Positions 9,072-17,448 of a stretch of DNA of 44,066 bases are shown in pieces. The notes under the pieces were generated by a model. The model searched no databases and was not told the DNA's origin. It saw nothing but the letters and a program-made list of their open reading frames with translations. Origin of the DNA: Dehalococcoidia bacterium (GTDB lineage: Bacteria > Chloroflexota > Dehalococcoidia > Tepidiformales > Tepidiformaceae). The DNA is taken from the NCBI GenBank assembly GCA_022827945.1, contig JAJEIT010000056.1, positions 1-44,066 on the forward strand, given 5' to 3'. The translations under genes and the position numbers were made by a program. Every line of letters starts with the position of its first letter. The stretch's first letter is position 1.

Positions 9072-10382
9072 GTGACGAGCGAGCGGTTTACCGCCCACTG
9101 GGCGGTGATTGCCGGCATGGCGCTGGTAGGCGTGCTCGGGATCCTGTTCGGCGACTTTCCCGGGATCGCCCCCATCATCGAGCTGCATCTCGACCCGCTC
9201 CTGGAGTCGGCCCTGTACGGGATCGCCATCCTGGCGGCGGCGTTTCTGCTGACCTGGGGCGCCGAGACCGCGGAGATGGACATCTCGCAGGGCCTCGCGC
9301 TGGCGATCATCGCCTTCATCGCCGTGCTCCCCGAGTACGCCGTCGACGCGTTCCTGGCGTGGGAAGCAGGCTCGGACCCCGCAAAGGCGGCGGAGGGACT
9401 CGCGGTCGCGAACATGACGGGCGGGAACCGGCTGCTGATCGGCATCGGCTGGCCGGTGGTGTTCCTGATCTTCTTCTACCGGACACGGCTGAAGGAACTG
9501 ATCGTGAGCCGCGCGCGGGCGCTGGAGCTGGCGTTCCTCGCCGTCGCGACGGTGTACGTGATCCTCGTGCCGCTTCGGAGCACTCTCACGCTGGCGGACA
9601 CAATCGTGCTCGTCACGATGTTCCTCATCTACCTGGTGATGACGAGTCGCGTGGAATCGGAAGAGGTGGAGCTGGTGGGACCGGCGCGAGCGATGGGTTC
9701 GCTACCCGACCTGCGACGGCGGGCCGTGGTGGTGGTAACGCTGATCTTCGCCGCGGCGGTCATCATCGCCTCGGCGGAGCCGTTCGCGCACGGGCTGGTG
9801 GAGACGGGCAAGAAGGTCAACATCAGCGAGTTCGTGCTGATCCAGTGGATCGCACCCCTGGCCTCGGAGTCGCCCGAGGTGCTGGTGGCGGCGCTGCTGG
9901 CATGGAGGGGCCGGGCGGCGGCGGGGATGGGTGCGCTCATTTCTTCGAAAGTGAACCAGTGGACACTGCTCATCGGGACGCTGCCGATCGCGTTCATGAT
10001 CGGCTCGGGCGACTGGGGCATCCTGCAGGGACTGCCGCTGGTCTCGCCCACGGAAGAGGTCAACCTCTTCTTCTCGCGCCAGCAGGGCGAGGTCTTCCTG
10101 ACGGCGGCGCAGTCGGCGTTCGCCATCGCCGTCTTCGTGAACCTGCGCATGAGCCGCCCCGAAGCCTGGGCCCTCTTCATCCTGTTCGCGGCGCAGCTTC
10201 CCCTGACAGAGGACACGCTGGGCGACGGAGCGCAGGTCGTGCGCTTCTGGTACTCGATCGGGTACATGGTGCTGTGCGCCTTCCTACTGGTCCGCAACCG
10301 GATGGCCATCCCCGGCCTCCTCCGCGACGCGCGCGACATGGTCACAGGCAAGGCGGACTTTGGGGAGGAGTCGCAGCACTAG
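9072..10382 (+). CDS. Sodium/calcium exchanger-family (CaCA) membrane protein
   Basis: A 436-residue protein with about eleven membrane segments. Two inverted alpha repeats are visible: LPEYAVDAFLAWEAG followed by ANMTGGNRLLIGIGWP (about residues 95-135), and ASESPEVLVAALLAW followed by SSKVNQWTLLIGTLPIAF (about 272-320). The acidic residue after Pro in each repeat and the N/GN motif are the cation-binding features of the Na+/Ca2+ or H+/cation exchangers. The GTG start at 9072 has no strong ribosome binding site. The gene is divergent from the S9 peptidase and convergent with cimA. Ion specificity cannot be read from the sequence. Confidence 0.85.
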   Translation: MTSERFTAHWAVIAGMALVGVLGILFGDFPGIAPIIELHLDPLLESALYGIAILAAAFLLTWGAETAEMDISQGLALAIIAFIAVLPEYAVDAFLAWEAGSDPAKAAEGLAVANMTGGNRLLIGIGWPVVFLIFFYRTRLKELIVSRARALELAFLAVATVYVILVPLRSTLTLADTIVLVTMFLIYLVMTSRVESEEVELVGPARAMGSLPDLRRRAVVVVTLIFAAAVIIASAEPFAHGLVETGKKVNISEFVLIQWIAPLASESPEVLVAALLAWRGRAAAGMGALISSKVNQWTLLIGTLPIAFMIGSGDWGILQGLPLVSPTEEVNLFFSRQQGEVFLTAAQSAFAIAVFVNLRMSRPEAWALFILFAAQLPLTEDTLGDGAQVVRFWYSIGYMVLCAFLLVRNRMAIPGLLRDARDMVTGKADFGEESQH

Positions 10383-10402
10383 GGGCTGCGGAGCCGACGA
10401 GG

Positions 10403-11995
10403 CTATCCGGCGGGAAGGGTGATCGCGTACTCGAGGGCGTCGGCGAGAGCGAGCCAGCTGGCTTCGATGATGTCCGTGGAACTGCCGACCGTCGTCCAGT
10501 AGCGGGCGCCGTCGGTGCTCTCGATGAGGACGCGCACCTGGGCGGCGGTGGCCGACTCGCTGTCGAGAATGCGCACCTTGTAGTCGACGAGCTTCACGTT
10601 GAGGACGTCGGGATAGGCGCTGCCGAGCGCCTTGCGGGCGGCGATGTCGAGAGCGTTGACGGGGCCGTTGCCCTCGGCCGCGGTGTGGTGCTCGTCGTCG
10701 CCCGCGCGAATCTTGACCATCGCCTCGGCGAGCATGTCGTTGCGCTGGTCGTCGCCGCGACGGTGGCGGTGGCGCTCGACGATGACGAAGTCCTCGATCT
10801 CGAAGGGGCGGACGTAGCCGGGAATCTCGCGGCGGACGAGGAGCTCGAAGCTGGCCTCGGCGCCTTCGTACTGGAAGCCCTCGCTCTCCTTCTCCTTGAC
10901 GACCTGGAGGAGGTTGCGAATCTCGTCCTGGCTGAAGGGGTAGTCGATGCCAAGCTCCTCCATCTTCACGAGGAGGTTGCGCTGGCCGGAGAGCTCGCTG
11001 ACGAGGACGCGGCTGCTGTTCCCCACGAGGCCGGGGTCGATGTGCTGGTAGGAGCTCTCGTCCTTCATGATGCCGGCGACGTGGTAGCCGGCCTTGTGCG
11101 CGAAGGCGCTCTGGCCAACGAACGGGGCCTGGGAGTCGGGGACGAGGTTGGCCAGCTCGTTCACGTAGTGGGAGACCTCGGTGAGGCGCGCGAGCTGGTC
11201 GTCCTCGATGACGTCGATGCCCATCTTGAGCTTGAGGTTGGCGGTGACGGTGAGGAGATCGGCGTTGCCGCAGCGTTCGCCGTAGCCGTTCACGCAGCCC
11301 TGGACCTGCCAGACGCCCGCCTCGACGGCGGCGAGGCTGTTGGCGACGGCAAGGCCAACGTCGTCGTGGCAGTGGATGCCGAGGCGCGCATCGGGGACGC
11401 GGTCCTGGACGGCCTCGATGGCGCGGAGGAGGTCGGGAGTGGTCATGCCCCCGTTGGTGTCGCAGAGGACGAGGGCCTCGGCGCCGGCGCGGGCGGCTGT
11501 GGCGAGGCACTGGAGGGAGTAGTCGGGGTTGCCGGCGAACCCGTCGAAGAAGTGCTCGGCGTCGAAGAAGACGGTCTTGCCGAGCTTGCGGAAGTAGCCG
11601 ACGGTGTCGGCGATCATGGCGAGGTTTTCCTCGTCGCTGGTCTCGAGGATGCGCTGGACCTGGTACTGGCTGGCCTTGCCTACGAGGGTGACGCCGGGGG
11701 TCTCGGCGGCGACCATGCTCTGGATGTTGGGGTCGGTCTCGCAGGTAAGTCCGGCGCGGCGGGTGCCGCCGAAGGCGCTCACCCGCGCCTGCGAGAGCGA
11801 GACCTCCTTCAGGCGCTGAAAGTAGGCTGCGTCGCGAGGGTTGGAGCCGGGAAAGCCGCCCTCGATCCACTCGACACCAAGCTCATCGAGCTTCTGGGTG
11901 ATGCGCACCTTATCGGCGACCGAGAGGGAGATGCCCTCCATCTGGGAGCCGTCGCGGAGGGTGGTGTCGTAGAGCTGGACCTGGTCGGTTGGCAT
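10403..11995 (-). CDS. cimA: Citramalate synthase
   Basis: A 530-residue enzyme that condenses pyruvate and acetyl-CoA to (R)-citramalate, the first step of the threonine-independent isoleucine route. The HMGL-like barrel opens with LYDTTLRDGSQMEGISLS and contains EGGFPGSNPRD and HCHDDVGLAVANSLAAVEAG with the metal-binding His-x-His. The C-terminal LeuA dimer/allosteric domain runs from about residue 395 to the end. The GFPGSNPRD segment and length match the CimA type rather than 2-isopropylmalate synthase. The ATG at 11993-11995 was chosen because upstream sequence in this frame overlaps the small lipoprotein gene and has no similarity. Confidence 0.9.
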   Translation of the reverse strand: MPTDQVQLYDTTLRDGSQMEGISLSVADKVRITQKLDELGVEWIEGGFPGSNPRDAAYFQRLKEVSLSQARVSAFGGTRRAGLTCETDPNIQSMVAAETPGVTLVGKASQYQVQRILETSDEENLAMIADTVGYFRKLGKTVFFDAEHFFDGFAGNPDYSLQCLATAARAGAEALVLCDTNGGMTTPDLLRAIEAVQDRVPDARLGIHCHDDVGLAVANSLAAVEAGVWQVQGCVNGYGERCGNADLLTVTANLKLKMGIDVIEDDQLARLTEVSHYVNELANLVPDSQAPFVGQSAFAHKAGYHVAGIMKDESSYQHIDPGLVGNSSRVLVSELSGQRNLLVKMEELGIDYPFSQDEIRNLLQVVKEKESEGFQYEGAEASFELLVRREIPGYVRPFEIEDFVIVERHRHRRGDDQRNDMLAEAMVKIRAGDDEHHTAAEGNGPVNALDIAARKALGSAYPDVLNVKLVDYKVRILDSESATAAQVRVLIESTDGARYWTTVGSSTDIIEASWLALADALEYAITLPAG

Positions 11996-12037
11996 GGTCA
12001 GAAGAGCGTCGCGCCGGGGCGCAGGGGTGGTCTGGCG

Positions 12038-12043
12038 ATGGTA
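12038..12043 (-). promoter_or_regulatory. Possible -10 box TACCAT upstream of cimA
   Basis: TACCAT on the minus strand would give a leader of about 36 nt for cimA. No Shine-Dalgarno sequence is obvious in that leader and no -35 was recognised, so read-through from the lipoprotein promoter is an alternative. Confidence 0.25.
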
Positions 12044-12056
12044 GCACGGGGTCGGG

Positions 12057-12203
12057 TTATGGCACGTGAGGGGTGGGGGTAGGCGGCGGCGAGGACGGGG
12101 TGGCGTCGTCCCCGCCGCCGCATGCGGACAGGGCCGCAAGGAGCGCCAGGGCAACCGTCGCGAGAGGGGCACGGCCCGCGCGGATGCGTGTTCTTCGCCC
12201 CAT
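12057..12203 (-). CDS. Small lipoprotein, 48 residues
   Basis: A short gene on the minus strand encoding a lipoprotein signal and little else. It begins MGRRTRIRAGR, continues with a hydrophobic stretch (APLATVALALLAAL) and a lipobox LSAC with Cys28, followed by GGGDD and a Pro/Thr/Ser-rich tail of 21 residues in total after processing. A TACTGT box ends 7 nt before the ATG, matching the leaderless pattern of neighbours. The mature peptide is too short for a folded domain; it may be a cell-surface tail peptide, or the remnant of a longer lipoprotein. It lies 61 bp ahead of cimA on the same strand. Function unknown. Confidence 0.55.
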   Translation of the reverse strand: MGRRTRIRAGRAPLATVALALLAALSACGGGDDATPSSPPPTPTPHVP

Positions 12204-12210
12204 GTCGGCA

Positions 12211-12216
12211 ACAGTA
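12211..12216 (-). promoter_or_regulatory. -10 box TACTGT for the small lipoprotein gene
   Basis: The box ends 7 nt before the ATG at 12203 on the minus strand and supports the reality of the short gene. Confidence 0.4.
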
Positions 12217-12264
12217 GACGGCGGAAGGCCGAATTACCCCGTCCTTTTCTGAAGAACTTTCGGG

Positions 12265-12762
12265 TTACTTGTAGCGGCGGCCTCGCTGGGCCTTCGTGCG
12301 GTCGCCCTGGTACTCGTAGACGGGGACGCCGTAGCCGCAGGAAGTCTGGGTGCGCTCGACCGTTATCTCGATGACCTGGCGCTCGGGCGTGGGCGTCTCG
12401 ACGGCGCGGAGGTCGTCGGCGTGAGCGGCGAGCACGGAGTCCTCGAGGGGTTTCGCGCAGGCGCGGCCGTAGAGGCGGACGATGGCGGCGTCCTCATCGA
12501 ACGATGTGACCATGACGGTGACGGGGCCGCCGGCCATGCCGTGGCGGGCGGTCTCGTTGCCGCTGCCGGCGTAGTCAAAGTAGGCGAGGGTGTTGCGGTC
12601 GATGACGTGCAGGTCGGCGGCGCCCTTGGGGGAGAGGTTGACGGCGCCCTGGCCGTCGGGGCCCTCGGCGAGGGCGGGGTCGGCGCTCGCGACGAAGAAG
12701 ACGTGCGAGCTACGGATCAGGTCCGCCTGCTCGTCGGTAATGTGGTCGAGCAAGATCGCCAT
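12265..12762 (-). CDS. Pyridoxamine 5'-phosphate oxidase-fold protein
   Basis: A 165-residue split-barrel flavoprotein-like protein starting MAILLDHITDEQADLIRSSHVFFVASAD. The segment AVNLSPKGAADLHVIDRNTLAYFDYAGSGNETARH is diagnostic of a PPOX subgroup found in many bacteria. These proteins may bind FMN, F420 or heme; none has been assigned a reaction here. It lies 24 bp downstream of the large VWA gene on the same strand, so a joint transcript is likely. The C-terminus is basic (KAQRGRRYK). Confidence 0.8.
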   Translation of the reverse strand: MAILLDHITDEQADLIRSSHVFFVASADPALAEGPDGQGAVNLSPKGAADLHVIDRNTLAYFDYAGSGNETARHGMAGGPVTVMVTSFDEDAAIVRLYGRACAKPLEDSVLAAHADDLRAVETPTPERQVIEITVERTQTSCGYGVPVYEYQGDRTKAQRGRRYK

Positions 12763-12786
12763 GGCGGAACCGCCGAAAGCGCCGCG

Positions 12787-15018
12787 CTAGCCGGCGATGC
12801 CGGTCAGGTGCTTGCGCTTCTGGGCGACGTAGTCGACGAGGATGTACTCGCCCAGCTTGTCGGGGGTCGTGTAGAAGACACGGCCCTTGTTGATGCGCGC
12901 GACCTGATTCACGAACTCCTTCAGGTAGTGGTTCCGGTCGAGCATGAAGGTGTTGATCGTGATGTTCTTGCGGGTGCAGCGCTTCACGGCCTTGAGCGTC
13001 TCGCGGATGGTGATGGGGCTGGGCGGGTAGGCGAAGTAGCTGCGGCCGCGCTCGAGGTGGGCGGTCGGCTCGCCGTCGGAGATCATGATGATCTGGCGGG
13101 TGCCCTGGGTGTGCTTGGCGAGCAGGCGCTCGGCGATCATGAGGGCGTGGTGCATGTTCGTGCCGAGAACGGACTCGTCCCAGCGCACGTAGGGGAGATC
13201 CTCGGCCTTCAGCTCGCGGGCATAGGCGCTGAAGCCGATGATGTAGAGGCTGTCGCGCTGGAACTGGGAGGAGATGAGGTTGTTGAGGGCGAGCGCGACC
13301 TTCTTGGCGGCCTGGAAGCTGCCACGCAGCGCCATCGACCAGCTCAGGTCGAGCATGATGACGGTGGCGGTCTGGGTGACGAGCTCGCTGCGGGCGACCT
13401 CGAAGTCGTCGGGGCGAAGATTGATGGGCGTGCCCACGCCCTCGCGGTGGAGCGAGTTCATGATGGTGCGCTTGATGTCGAGGTGGAACGGGTCGCCGAA
13501 CTCGTAGAGCTTGGTGTCGTCGGTGCGTTCGCCGCCGAAGCCGTTCTCGTGGACCTCGTGCTTGCCGAAAGAGTCGGCCTTGAGCTGGGCGTAGAGCTCG
13601 ACGAGGGCGCGCTGGCCGATCTTGCGGGTGCCGCGCGGGGTCAGCTCCCAGCCTGAGCCCTTCTTCCGGATGTAACCCGCCTCCTCGAGGATCTCGAGGA
13701 ACTTGCGCAGCTCGTCGAGGGTCTCGCGCGCTTCGGGGCCGAGCAGCTCCTCGAGCTGGTCGGCGTCGATGTCGTCGATCTCGCCGCCGTACTGGGTGCG
13801 CTCGAGCTGGCGCTCCACCTCGTCGATGGACTGCATGTGGCGCATGAGCTCCATGGCGGCATCGAGGTCGAGCTGCTCCTCGCCACGGAACGGGTACTGG
13901 TTGCGCTGGTCGCGCATGGGAAAGAGGTACTCCAGGTTCTGGGCAAGCTCGTTGAGGCCCTGCTGGAGCTCGGGGTCGCCGATCTTGTCGGAGAGGAGGT
14001 CCTGGAGCTGCTGGCGCATGTCGCCGGGGAGGCTGCCGAGGAGGCTCTGCATCTGGCCCATCTGCTGCTGCATCTGGGCAATAAGCTCGTCGAGGGACTG
14101 GGGCGGGTTGTCGCCGAAGAGGTCGCCGTACTGCTGCATGAAACTGTCGAAGTCCGGCTCGTTGCCGGCCATCTTGTCCTGCAGCATCTGGTTGAGGTCG
14201 CGCGTCATGTTCTTCATGCGCTCGAGGTCCTCGGGCGACATGTTGGCGATCTGCTCGGAGAGGTCCTTGAAGAAGGTGTTCATCATTGCCTGACGCAGCG
14301 ACTCGACGAGCTCGTTGAACTTCTCCTGGGCCTCGGGATCCATGAACTCGTAGTCCTGGAGGCGGCGGACCTGTCCGGCGGTGTCCTCGGGAAGCTCGTC
14401 CAGGAACTCCTGCTTGCGGTTGGCGATGTTGCGGAGCATGTCGGCGAACTCGCTGGTGGGGACGCTCCCCTCGCCGCTTGAACCGCCTGACTGCGAGCCG
14501 CGCTGCCCCTGTTCGCCCTGCTCACCCTCCCCGGGCTGGCCCTGCTGACCTTCGCCCTGCTGACCGCCCTCGTTCGAGGGCTGCTGACCCTGCTCGCCGC
14601 CCTGTTGCTGGCCCTCGCCGTCCTGAGCGCCGTCGGCCTGATCGCCGGGCTGCCCCTCCTGTCCTTCCTGACCCTCGGGCGGGACGCCGGCCTCCTCGAG
14701 GCGCTGGTCGAGGGTGTTGCGCTCCATGTCGAGGATCTCGTCGAGCTGCTCCCGGAGCTGGTCGAAGATGGAACCGAGGTCGAAGCGGTCGAGTTGCTGG
14801 CGGCGCTGCTGGCGCAGCTGCTGGAGAAGATCGCGGAGGCCCTGGGTGCGGTCCCCCTGGGGGTTGCGCATGCCGCGCTGGAGGAGGTTGCGAAGAGCGT
14901 GCTGGAGGTCGCCGAAGTTCATGAGGTCGTCGGAGAGGTTGTCCAGGATCTGGTCCGGGTCGAGGTCTGCGACTTCCTGGGTGCCGTCCCACATGGAGTA
15001 GCGGAAACGTGACGGCAT
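12787..15018 (-). CDS. Large VWA-domain protein with Gln/Gly-rich linker
   Basis: A 743-residue cytoplasmic protein. The N-terminal part (1-120) is Gln/Leu/Arg-rich and helical, followed by a low-complexity Gly/Gln/Glu linker (about 120-190), a long helical middle (190-480) and a C-terminal von Willebrand A domain (about 530-730). The metal-ion-dependent adhesion site is complete: DLSWS, the Thr in LGTNMHH, and the Asp in MISDGEP. Such proteins often work with MoxR-type AAA ATPases as metal-insertion or assembly chaperones, but no MoxR gene is in the window. The start ATG has GGAGGGG upstream. A PPOX-fold gene follows. Confidence 0.8.
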   Translation of the reverse strand: MPSRFRYSMWDGTQEVADLDPDQILDNLSDDLMNFGDLQHALRNLLQRGMRNPQGDRTQGLRDLLQQLRQQRRQQLDRFDLGSIFDQLREQLDEILDMERNTLDQRLEEAGVPPEGQEGQEGQPGDQADGAQDGEGQQQGGEQGQQPSNEGGQQGEGQQGQPGEGEQGEQGQRGSQSGGSSGEGSVPTSEFADMLRNIANRKQEFLDELPEDTAGQVRRLQDYEFMDPEAQEKFNELVESLRQAMMNTFFKDLSEQIANMSPEDLERMKNMTRDLNQMLQDKMAGNEPDFDSFMQQYGDLFGDNPPQSLDELIAQMQQQMGQMQSLLGSLPGDMRQQLQDLLSDKIGDPELQQGLNELAQNLEYLFPMRDQRNQYPFRGEEQLDLDAAMELMRHMQSIDEVERQLERTQYGGEIDDIDADQLEELLGPEARETLDELRKFLEILEEAGYIRKKGSGWELTPRGTRKIGQRALVELYAQLKADSFGKHEVHENGFGGERTDDTKLYEFGDPFHLDIKRTIMNSLHREGVGTPINLRPDDFEVARSELVTQTATVIMLDLSWSMALRGSFQAAKKVALALNNLISSQFQRDSLYIIGFSAYARELKAEDLPYVRWDESVLGTNMHHALMIAERLLAKHTQGTRQIIMISDGEPTAHLERGRSYFAYPPSPITIRETLKAVKRCTRKNITINTFMLDRNHYLKEFVNQVARINKGRVFYTTPDKLGEYILVDYVAQKRKHLTGIAG

Positions 15019-15157
15019 GGCCCCTCCTCGACGACGCGACGGACGCGTTCGGGGCCTTACCGTAACCTACCCCCCGAAGGCCCACAATCGCGGCGAAGGC
15101 AGTCTGCGCCGGACTCGCAACCGGGATGGCCTTCCACACCCCAACAGGAGCACGAAA

Positions 15158-15838
15158 TTGCGCCATGAAGTGAAGTACCAGCCCTCCTACGCCCTCGCGT
15201 TGGTCACCCTCGATGCGGGCGAGTCGATCCAGGCGGAAGCGGGGGCGATGGTGAGCATGTCGTCCGCCATTGAGATGGAGACGAGCGCTCGCGGGGGAGT
15301 GCTTTCGGGCCTGCGCCGCTCGGTCCTTGGCGGCGAGAGCTTCTTCATCAACACCTTCCATGCCCGGGAGACCGGGGAGGTGACGCTGGCGCCGGCGCTG
15401 CCGGGCGACATCGCGGCGCTGGAGCTGACGGGCGGGACAACGCTGCTGGTCCAGTCAGGCTCGTTCCTGGCGGCAACGGAAGGCGTCGAGGTCGACACGA
15501 AGTGGGGCGGAGGGAAGTCGTTCTTCTCGAGCGAGGGGCTGTTCCTCCTGCGCTGCACGGGCCAGGGCACGATCTGGCTCTCGAGCTACGGCGCCATCCA
15601 CCCGATCGACCTGGCCGTGGGCGAGCCCTACGTGGTCGACACGGGACACATGGTCGCGTTCGACGACTCAGTCCAGTACGACGTGGGGCGTTCCGGCGGC
15701 TGGAAACAGACGCTGTTCAGCGGCGAGGGCCTGGTCGTGAAGCTGACTGGTCCCGGGCGCTTCTACATGCAGACGCGGTCCGAGGACAGCTTCCTGAGCT
15801 GGCTCCTTCCGAAGATCCCGAAGCAGGGCGGCAACTAG
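15158..15838 (+). CDS. AIM24/TIGR00266 family protein
   Basis: A 226-residue all-beta protein of the AIM24 family, whose bacterial members have no settled function. The diagnostic start HEVKYQPSYALALVTLDAGESIQAEAGAMVSMS is followed by GGVLSGLRRSVLGGESFFINTF and a C-terminal GEGLVVKLTGPGRFYMQTRS. The start is TTG at 15158-15160: AGGAG at 15146-15150 precedes it by 7 nt and family proteins begin exactly there. The frame is open further upstream without similarity. It is divergent from the VWA gene across 139 bp and ends 39 bp before the acyl-CoA dehydrogenase. Confidence 0.85.
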   Translation: MRHEVKYQPSYALALVTLDAGESIQAEAGAMVSMSSAIEMETSARGGVLSGLRRSVLGGESFFINTFHARETGEVTLAPALPGDIAALELTGGTTLLVQSGSFLAATEGVEVDTKWGGGKSFFSSEGLFLLRCTGQGTIWLSSYGAIHPIDLAVGEPYVVDTGHMVAFDDSVQYDVGRSGGWKQTLFSGEGLVVKLTGPGRFYMQTRSEDSFLSWLLPKIPKQGGN

Positions 15839-15863
15839 GGCGCTCGCGCCGGTTTCGCGGGCG

Positions 15864-15869
15864 TAGACT
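15864..15869 (+). promoter_or_regulatory. -10 box TAGACT for acyl-CoA dehydrogenase gene
   Basis: TAGACT ends 8 nt before ATG 15878, in the short gap after the AIM24 gene, giving a nearly leaderless mRNA. Confidence 0.45.
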
Positions 15870-15877
15870 GCCGCGCG

Positions 15878-17044
15878 ATGGAGTTTCGCTTCTCGGAGCA
15901 GGCGCTTGCGTTCGAGCGCGCGGTCGATGACTTCCTCGCGGTCGAGTGGAGCCCGGAGGTGCGCCGCCGCCTCGACGCGTCTCCCGACCGTTACGCGATG
16001 GAGCGCGAGTTCCGGCGGAAGCTGGCGGAGCGCGGCTGGCTGACGATGTCGTGGCCGCGCGAGTACGGTGGCCAGGAGCGCAGCTACGAGGAGCAGTACC
16101 TGTTCCAGGAGGCGCTCAACTACGTTGGGGCGCCGGGCGCGACGGTGGGCGTACAGCAGGTCGGCCCGACGCTGATGACGTTCGGGACGGACGAGCAGAA
16201 GGCGGCGTTCCTGCCCCGGATCGCGCAGGGCGAGATCGACTTCGCGCTGGGCTACACCGAGCCGGACGCGGGCACGGACCTGGCCTCGCTGCAACTCCGC
16301 GCGGTTCGCGACGGCGACGACTACGTGCTCAACGGGATCAAGCGGTTCACGAGCGCGGCGCACCGGGCGGAGTACGTCTGGCTGGCGGCGCGAACGGACC
16401 CGTCGGCGCCGAAGCACCGGGGCATCTCGATGTTCCTGGTGGACCTGCAGACGCCGGGCATCACGGTGAAGCCAATCTGGACGATGTCGGGCATCCGCAC
16501 CAACGAGGTGTACTGGGAGGACGTGCGCGTGCCTGCGGACGCGCTCGTGGGGGAGGAGAACCGGGGCTGGTACTACGCCGCCCACGCGCTCGACTTCGAG
16601 CGGGTCTCGATCTTCACGGTGTCGGGGGTGCGGGCGGTGTTCGACGCGCTCATGCAGTGGGCGCGGGAGGAGGGGCCGGACGGCGCCCGCCCGATCGACG
16701 ACGCGCACGTGTCGCGCACGCTGGCGGATTACAAGGTGCAGATCGAGGTGCTGCAGATGCTGGCCTACCGGAACCTGGGGATGATCAAGCGGGGCGAGCA
16801 TCCGAACCACGAGGCGAGCGAGGTCAAGATCTTCAGCACGGAGCTCATGCAGCGCATCCTGCACACGGGCACGAAGCTGCTGGGTCCCTACGGGCAGCTC
16901 ACGCCGGAGTCGGCGCACGCGCCGCTGGGCGGGCGCATCGAGCAGGGCTACCGGGCGGCGGTCATGCCGACGTTCGGGGCGGGCTCGAACGAGGTGATGC
17001 GCACCATCATCGCGACGCGCGGCTTCGGGCTGCCGCGGGGGTAG
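15878..17044 (+). CDS. Acyl-CoA dehydrogenase family protein
   Basis: A 388-residue FAD enzyme expected to desaturate an acyl-CoA at the alpha-beta bond. Three domains are visible: helical N-terminus, the middle beta domain with GYTEPDAGTDLASLQLRAVRDGDDYVLNGIKRFTS and FLVDLQTPGITVKPI, and the C-terminal four-helix domain ending FGAGSNEVMRTIIATRGFGLPRG. The C-terminal motif resembles the FadE proteins of actinobacterial sterol and branched-acid breakdown. The Glu that follows Tyr in the classical medium-chain enzyme (YEGT) is replaced in the alignable TFGAG segment, so the catalytic base must lie elsewhere or activity may depend on a partner. Its stop is followed within 3 bp by the hairpin-repeat array. 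Confidence 0.9.
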   Translation: MEFRFSEQALAFERAVDDFLAVEWSPEVRRRLDASPDRYAMEREFRRKLAERGWLTMSWPREYGGQERSYEEQYLFQEALNYVGAPGATVGVQQVGPTLMTFGTDEQKAAFLPRIAQGEIDFALGYTEPDAGTDLASLQLRAVRDGDDYVLNGIKRFTSAAHRAEYVWLAARTDPSAPKHRGISMFLVDLQTPGITVKPIWTMSGIRTNEVYWEDVRVPADALVGEENRGWYYAAHALDFERVSIFTVSGVRAVFDALMQWAREEGPDGARPIDDAHVSRTLADYKVQIEVLQMLAYRNLGMIKRGEHPNHEASEVKIFSTELMQRILHTGTKLLGPYGQLTPESAHAPLGGRIEQGYRAAVMPTFGAGSNEVMRTIIATRGFGLPRG

Positions 17045-17050
17045 GGGAGG

Positions 17051-17105
17051 AGAGCGGCGGGCTACCGCCCGCCTGAGGAAAGCGCCACGCTATCGCGTGG
17101 CTGAG
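17051..17105. repeat. Two 28-bp hairpin repeat units upstream of the ATL gene
   Basis: Two tandem units share flanks AGAGC or AAAGC before and TGAG after a perfect 7-bp stem with a 4-nt loop. Unit 1 (17051-17077) pairs GGCGGGC with GCCCGCC around loop TACC. Unit 2 (17078-17105) pairs GCCACGC with GCGTGGC around loop TATC. The stems differ in sequence but both pair perfectly. Confidence 0.85.
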
Positions 17106-17115
17106 TGAGGGTAGG

Positions 17116-17448
17116 GTGCCGCCGAACTTCTATGAGCGGGTGTGGGCGTTCGTGCGGGAGGTGCCGCGCGGGCGCGTGGTGACGTACGGGCAGGTGGCGG
17201 TGGTGCTGGGCGCGCCGGCGGCGGCGCGGGCGGTGGGGTACGCGTTGCGGGCGCTTCCGCTTGGGACCGACACGCCCTGGTGGCGGGTGATCAACGCGAA
17301 GGGCGGGATCAGCCTGCGGGGCAGGGGGCACGGGGCGGACCTGCAGCGCGAGCTGCTCGATGACGAGGGGGTCGTGTTCGATGCAGCGGACACGGTCGAC
17401 CTGCGGGTCTATCGCTGGTGGCCAGACGAGGAGAGCGGCGGGCAGTAG
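17116..17448 (+). CDS. Alkyltransferase-like DNA-binding protein (MGMT fold, Trp at active site)
   Basis: A 110-residue protein with the DNA-binding domain of O6-alkylguanine-DNA alkyltransferase. The helix-turn-helix region VPRGRVVTYGQVAVVLGAPAAARAVGYALR is present, but the acceptor motif PCHR is PWWR (residues 54-57), with Trp55 replacing the reactive Cys. Alkyltransferase-like proteins bind alkylated bases without repairing them and hand the lesion to nucleotide excision repair. The GTG start is directly after a hairpin-repeat pair, and the last codons and TAG stop lie inside another repeat unit, so the gene is bracketed by the array. The final residues ESGGQ are encoded by repeat sequence. 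Confidence 0.9.
   Translation: MPPNFYERVWAFVREVPRGRVVTYGQVAVVLGAPAAARAVGYALRALPLGTDTPWWRVINAKGGISLRGRGHGADLQRELLDDEGVVFDAADTVDLRVYRWWPDEESGGQ

Noticed and set aside
9359..12082. Long plus-strand frame spanning the exchanger and cimA
   Set aside because: It crosses two real genes in other frames and its translation is low-complexity Gly/Ala/Arg or Val/Asp/Glu sequence without similarity.
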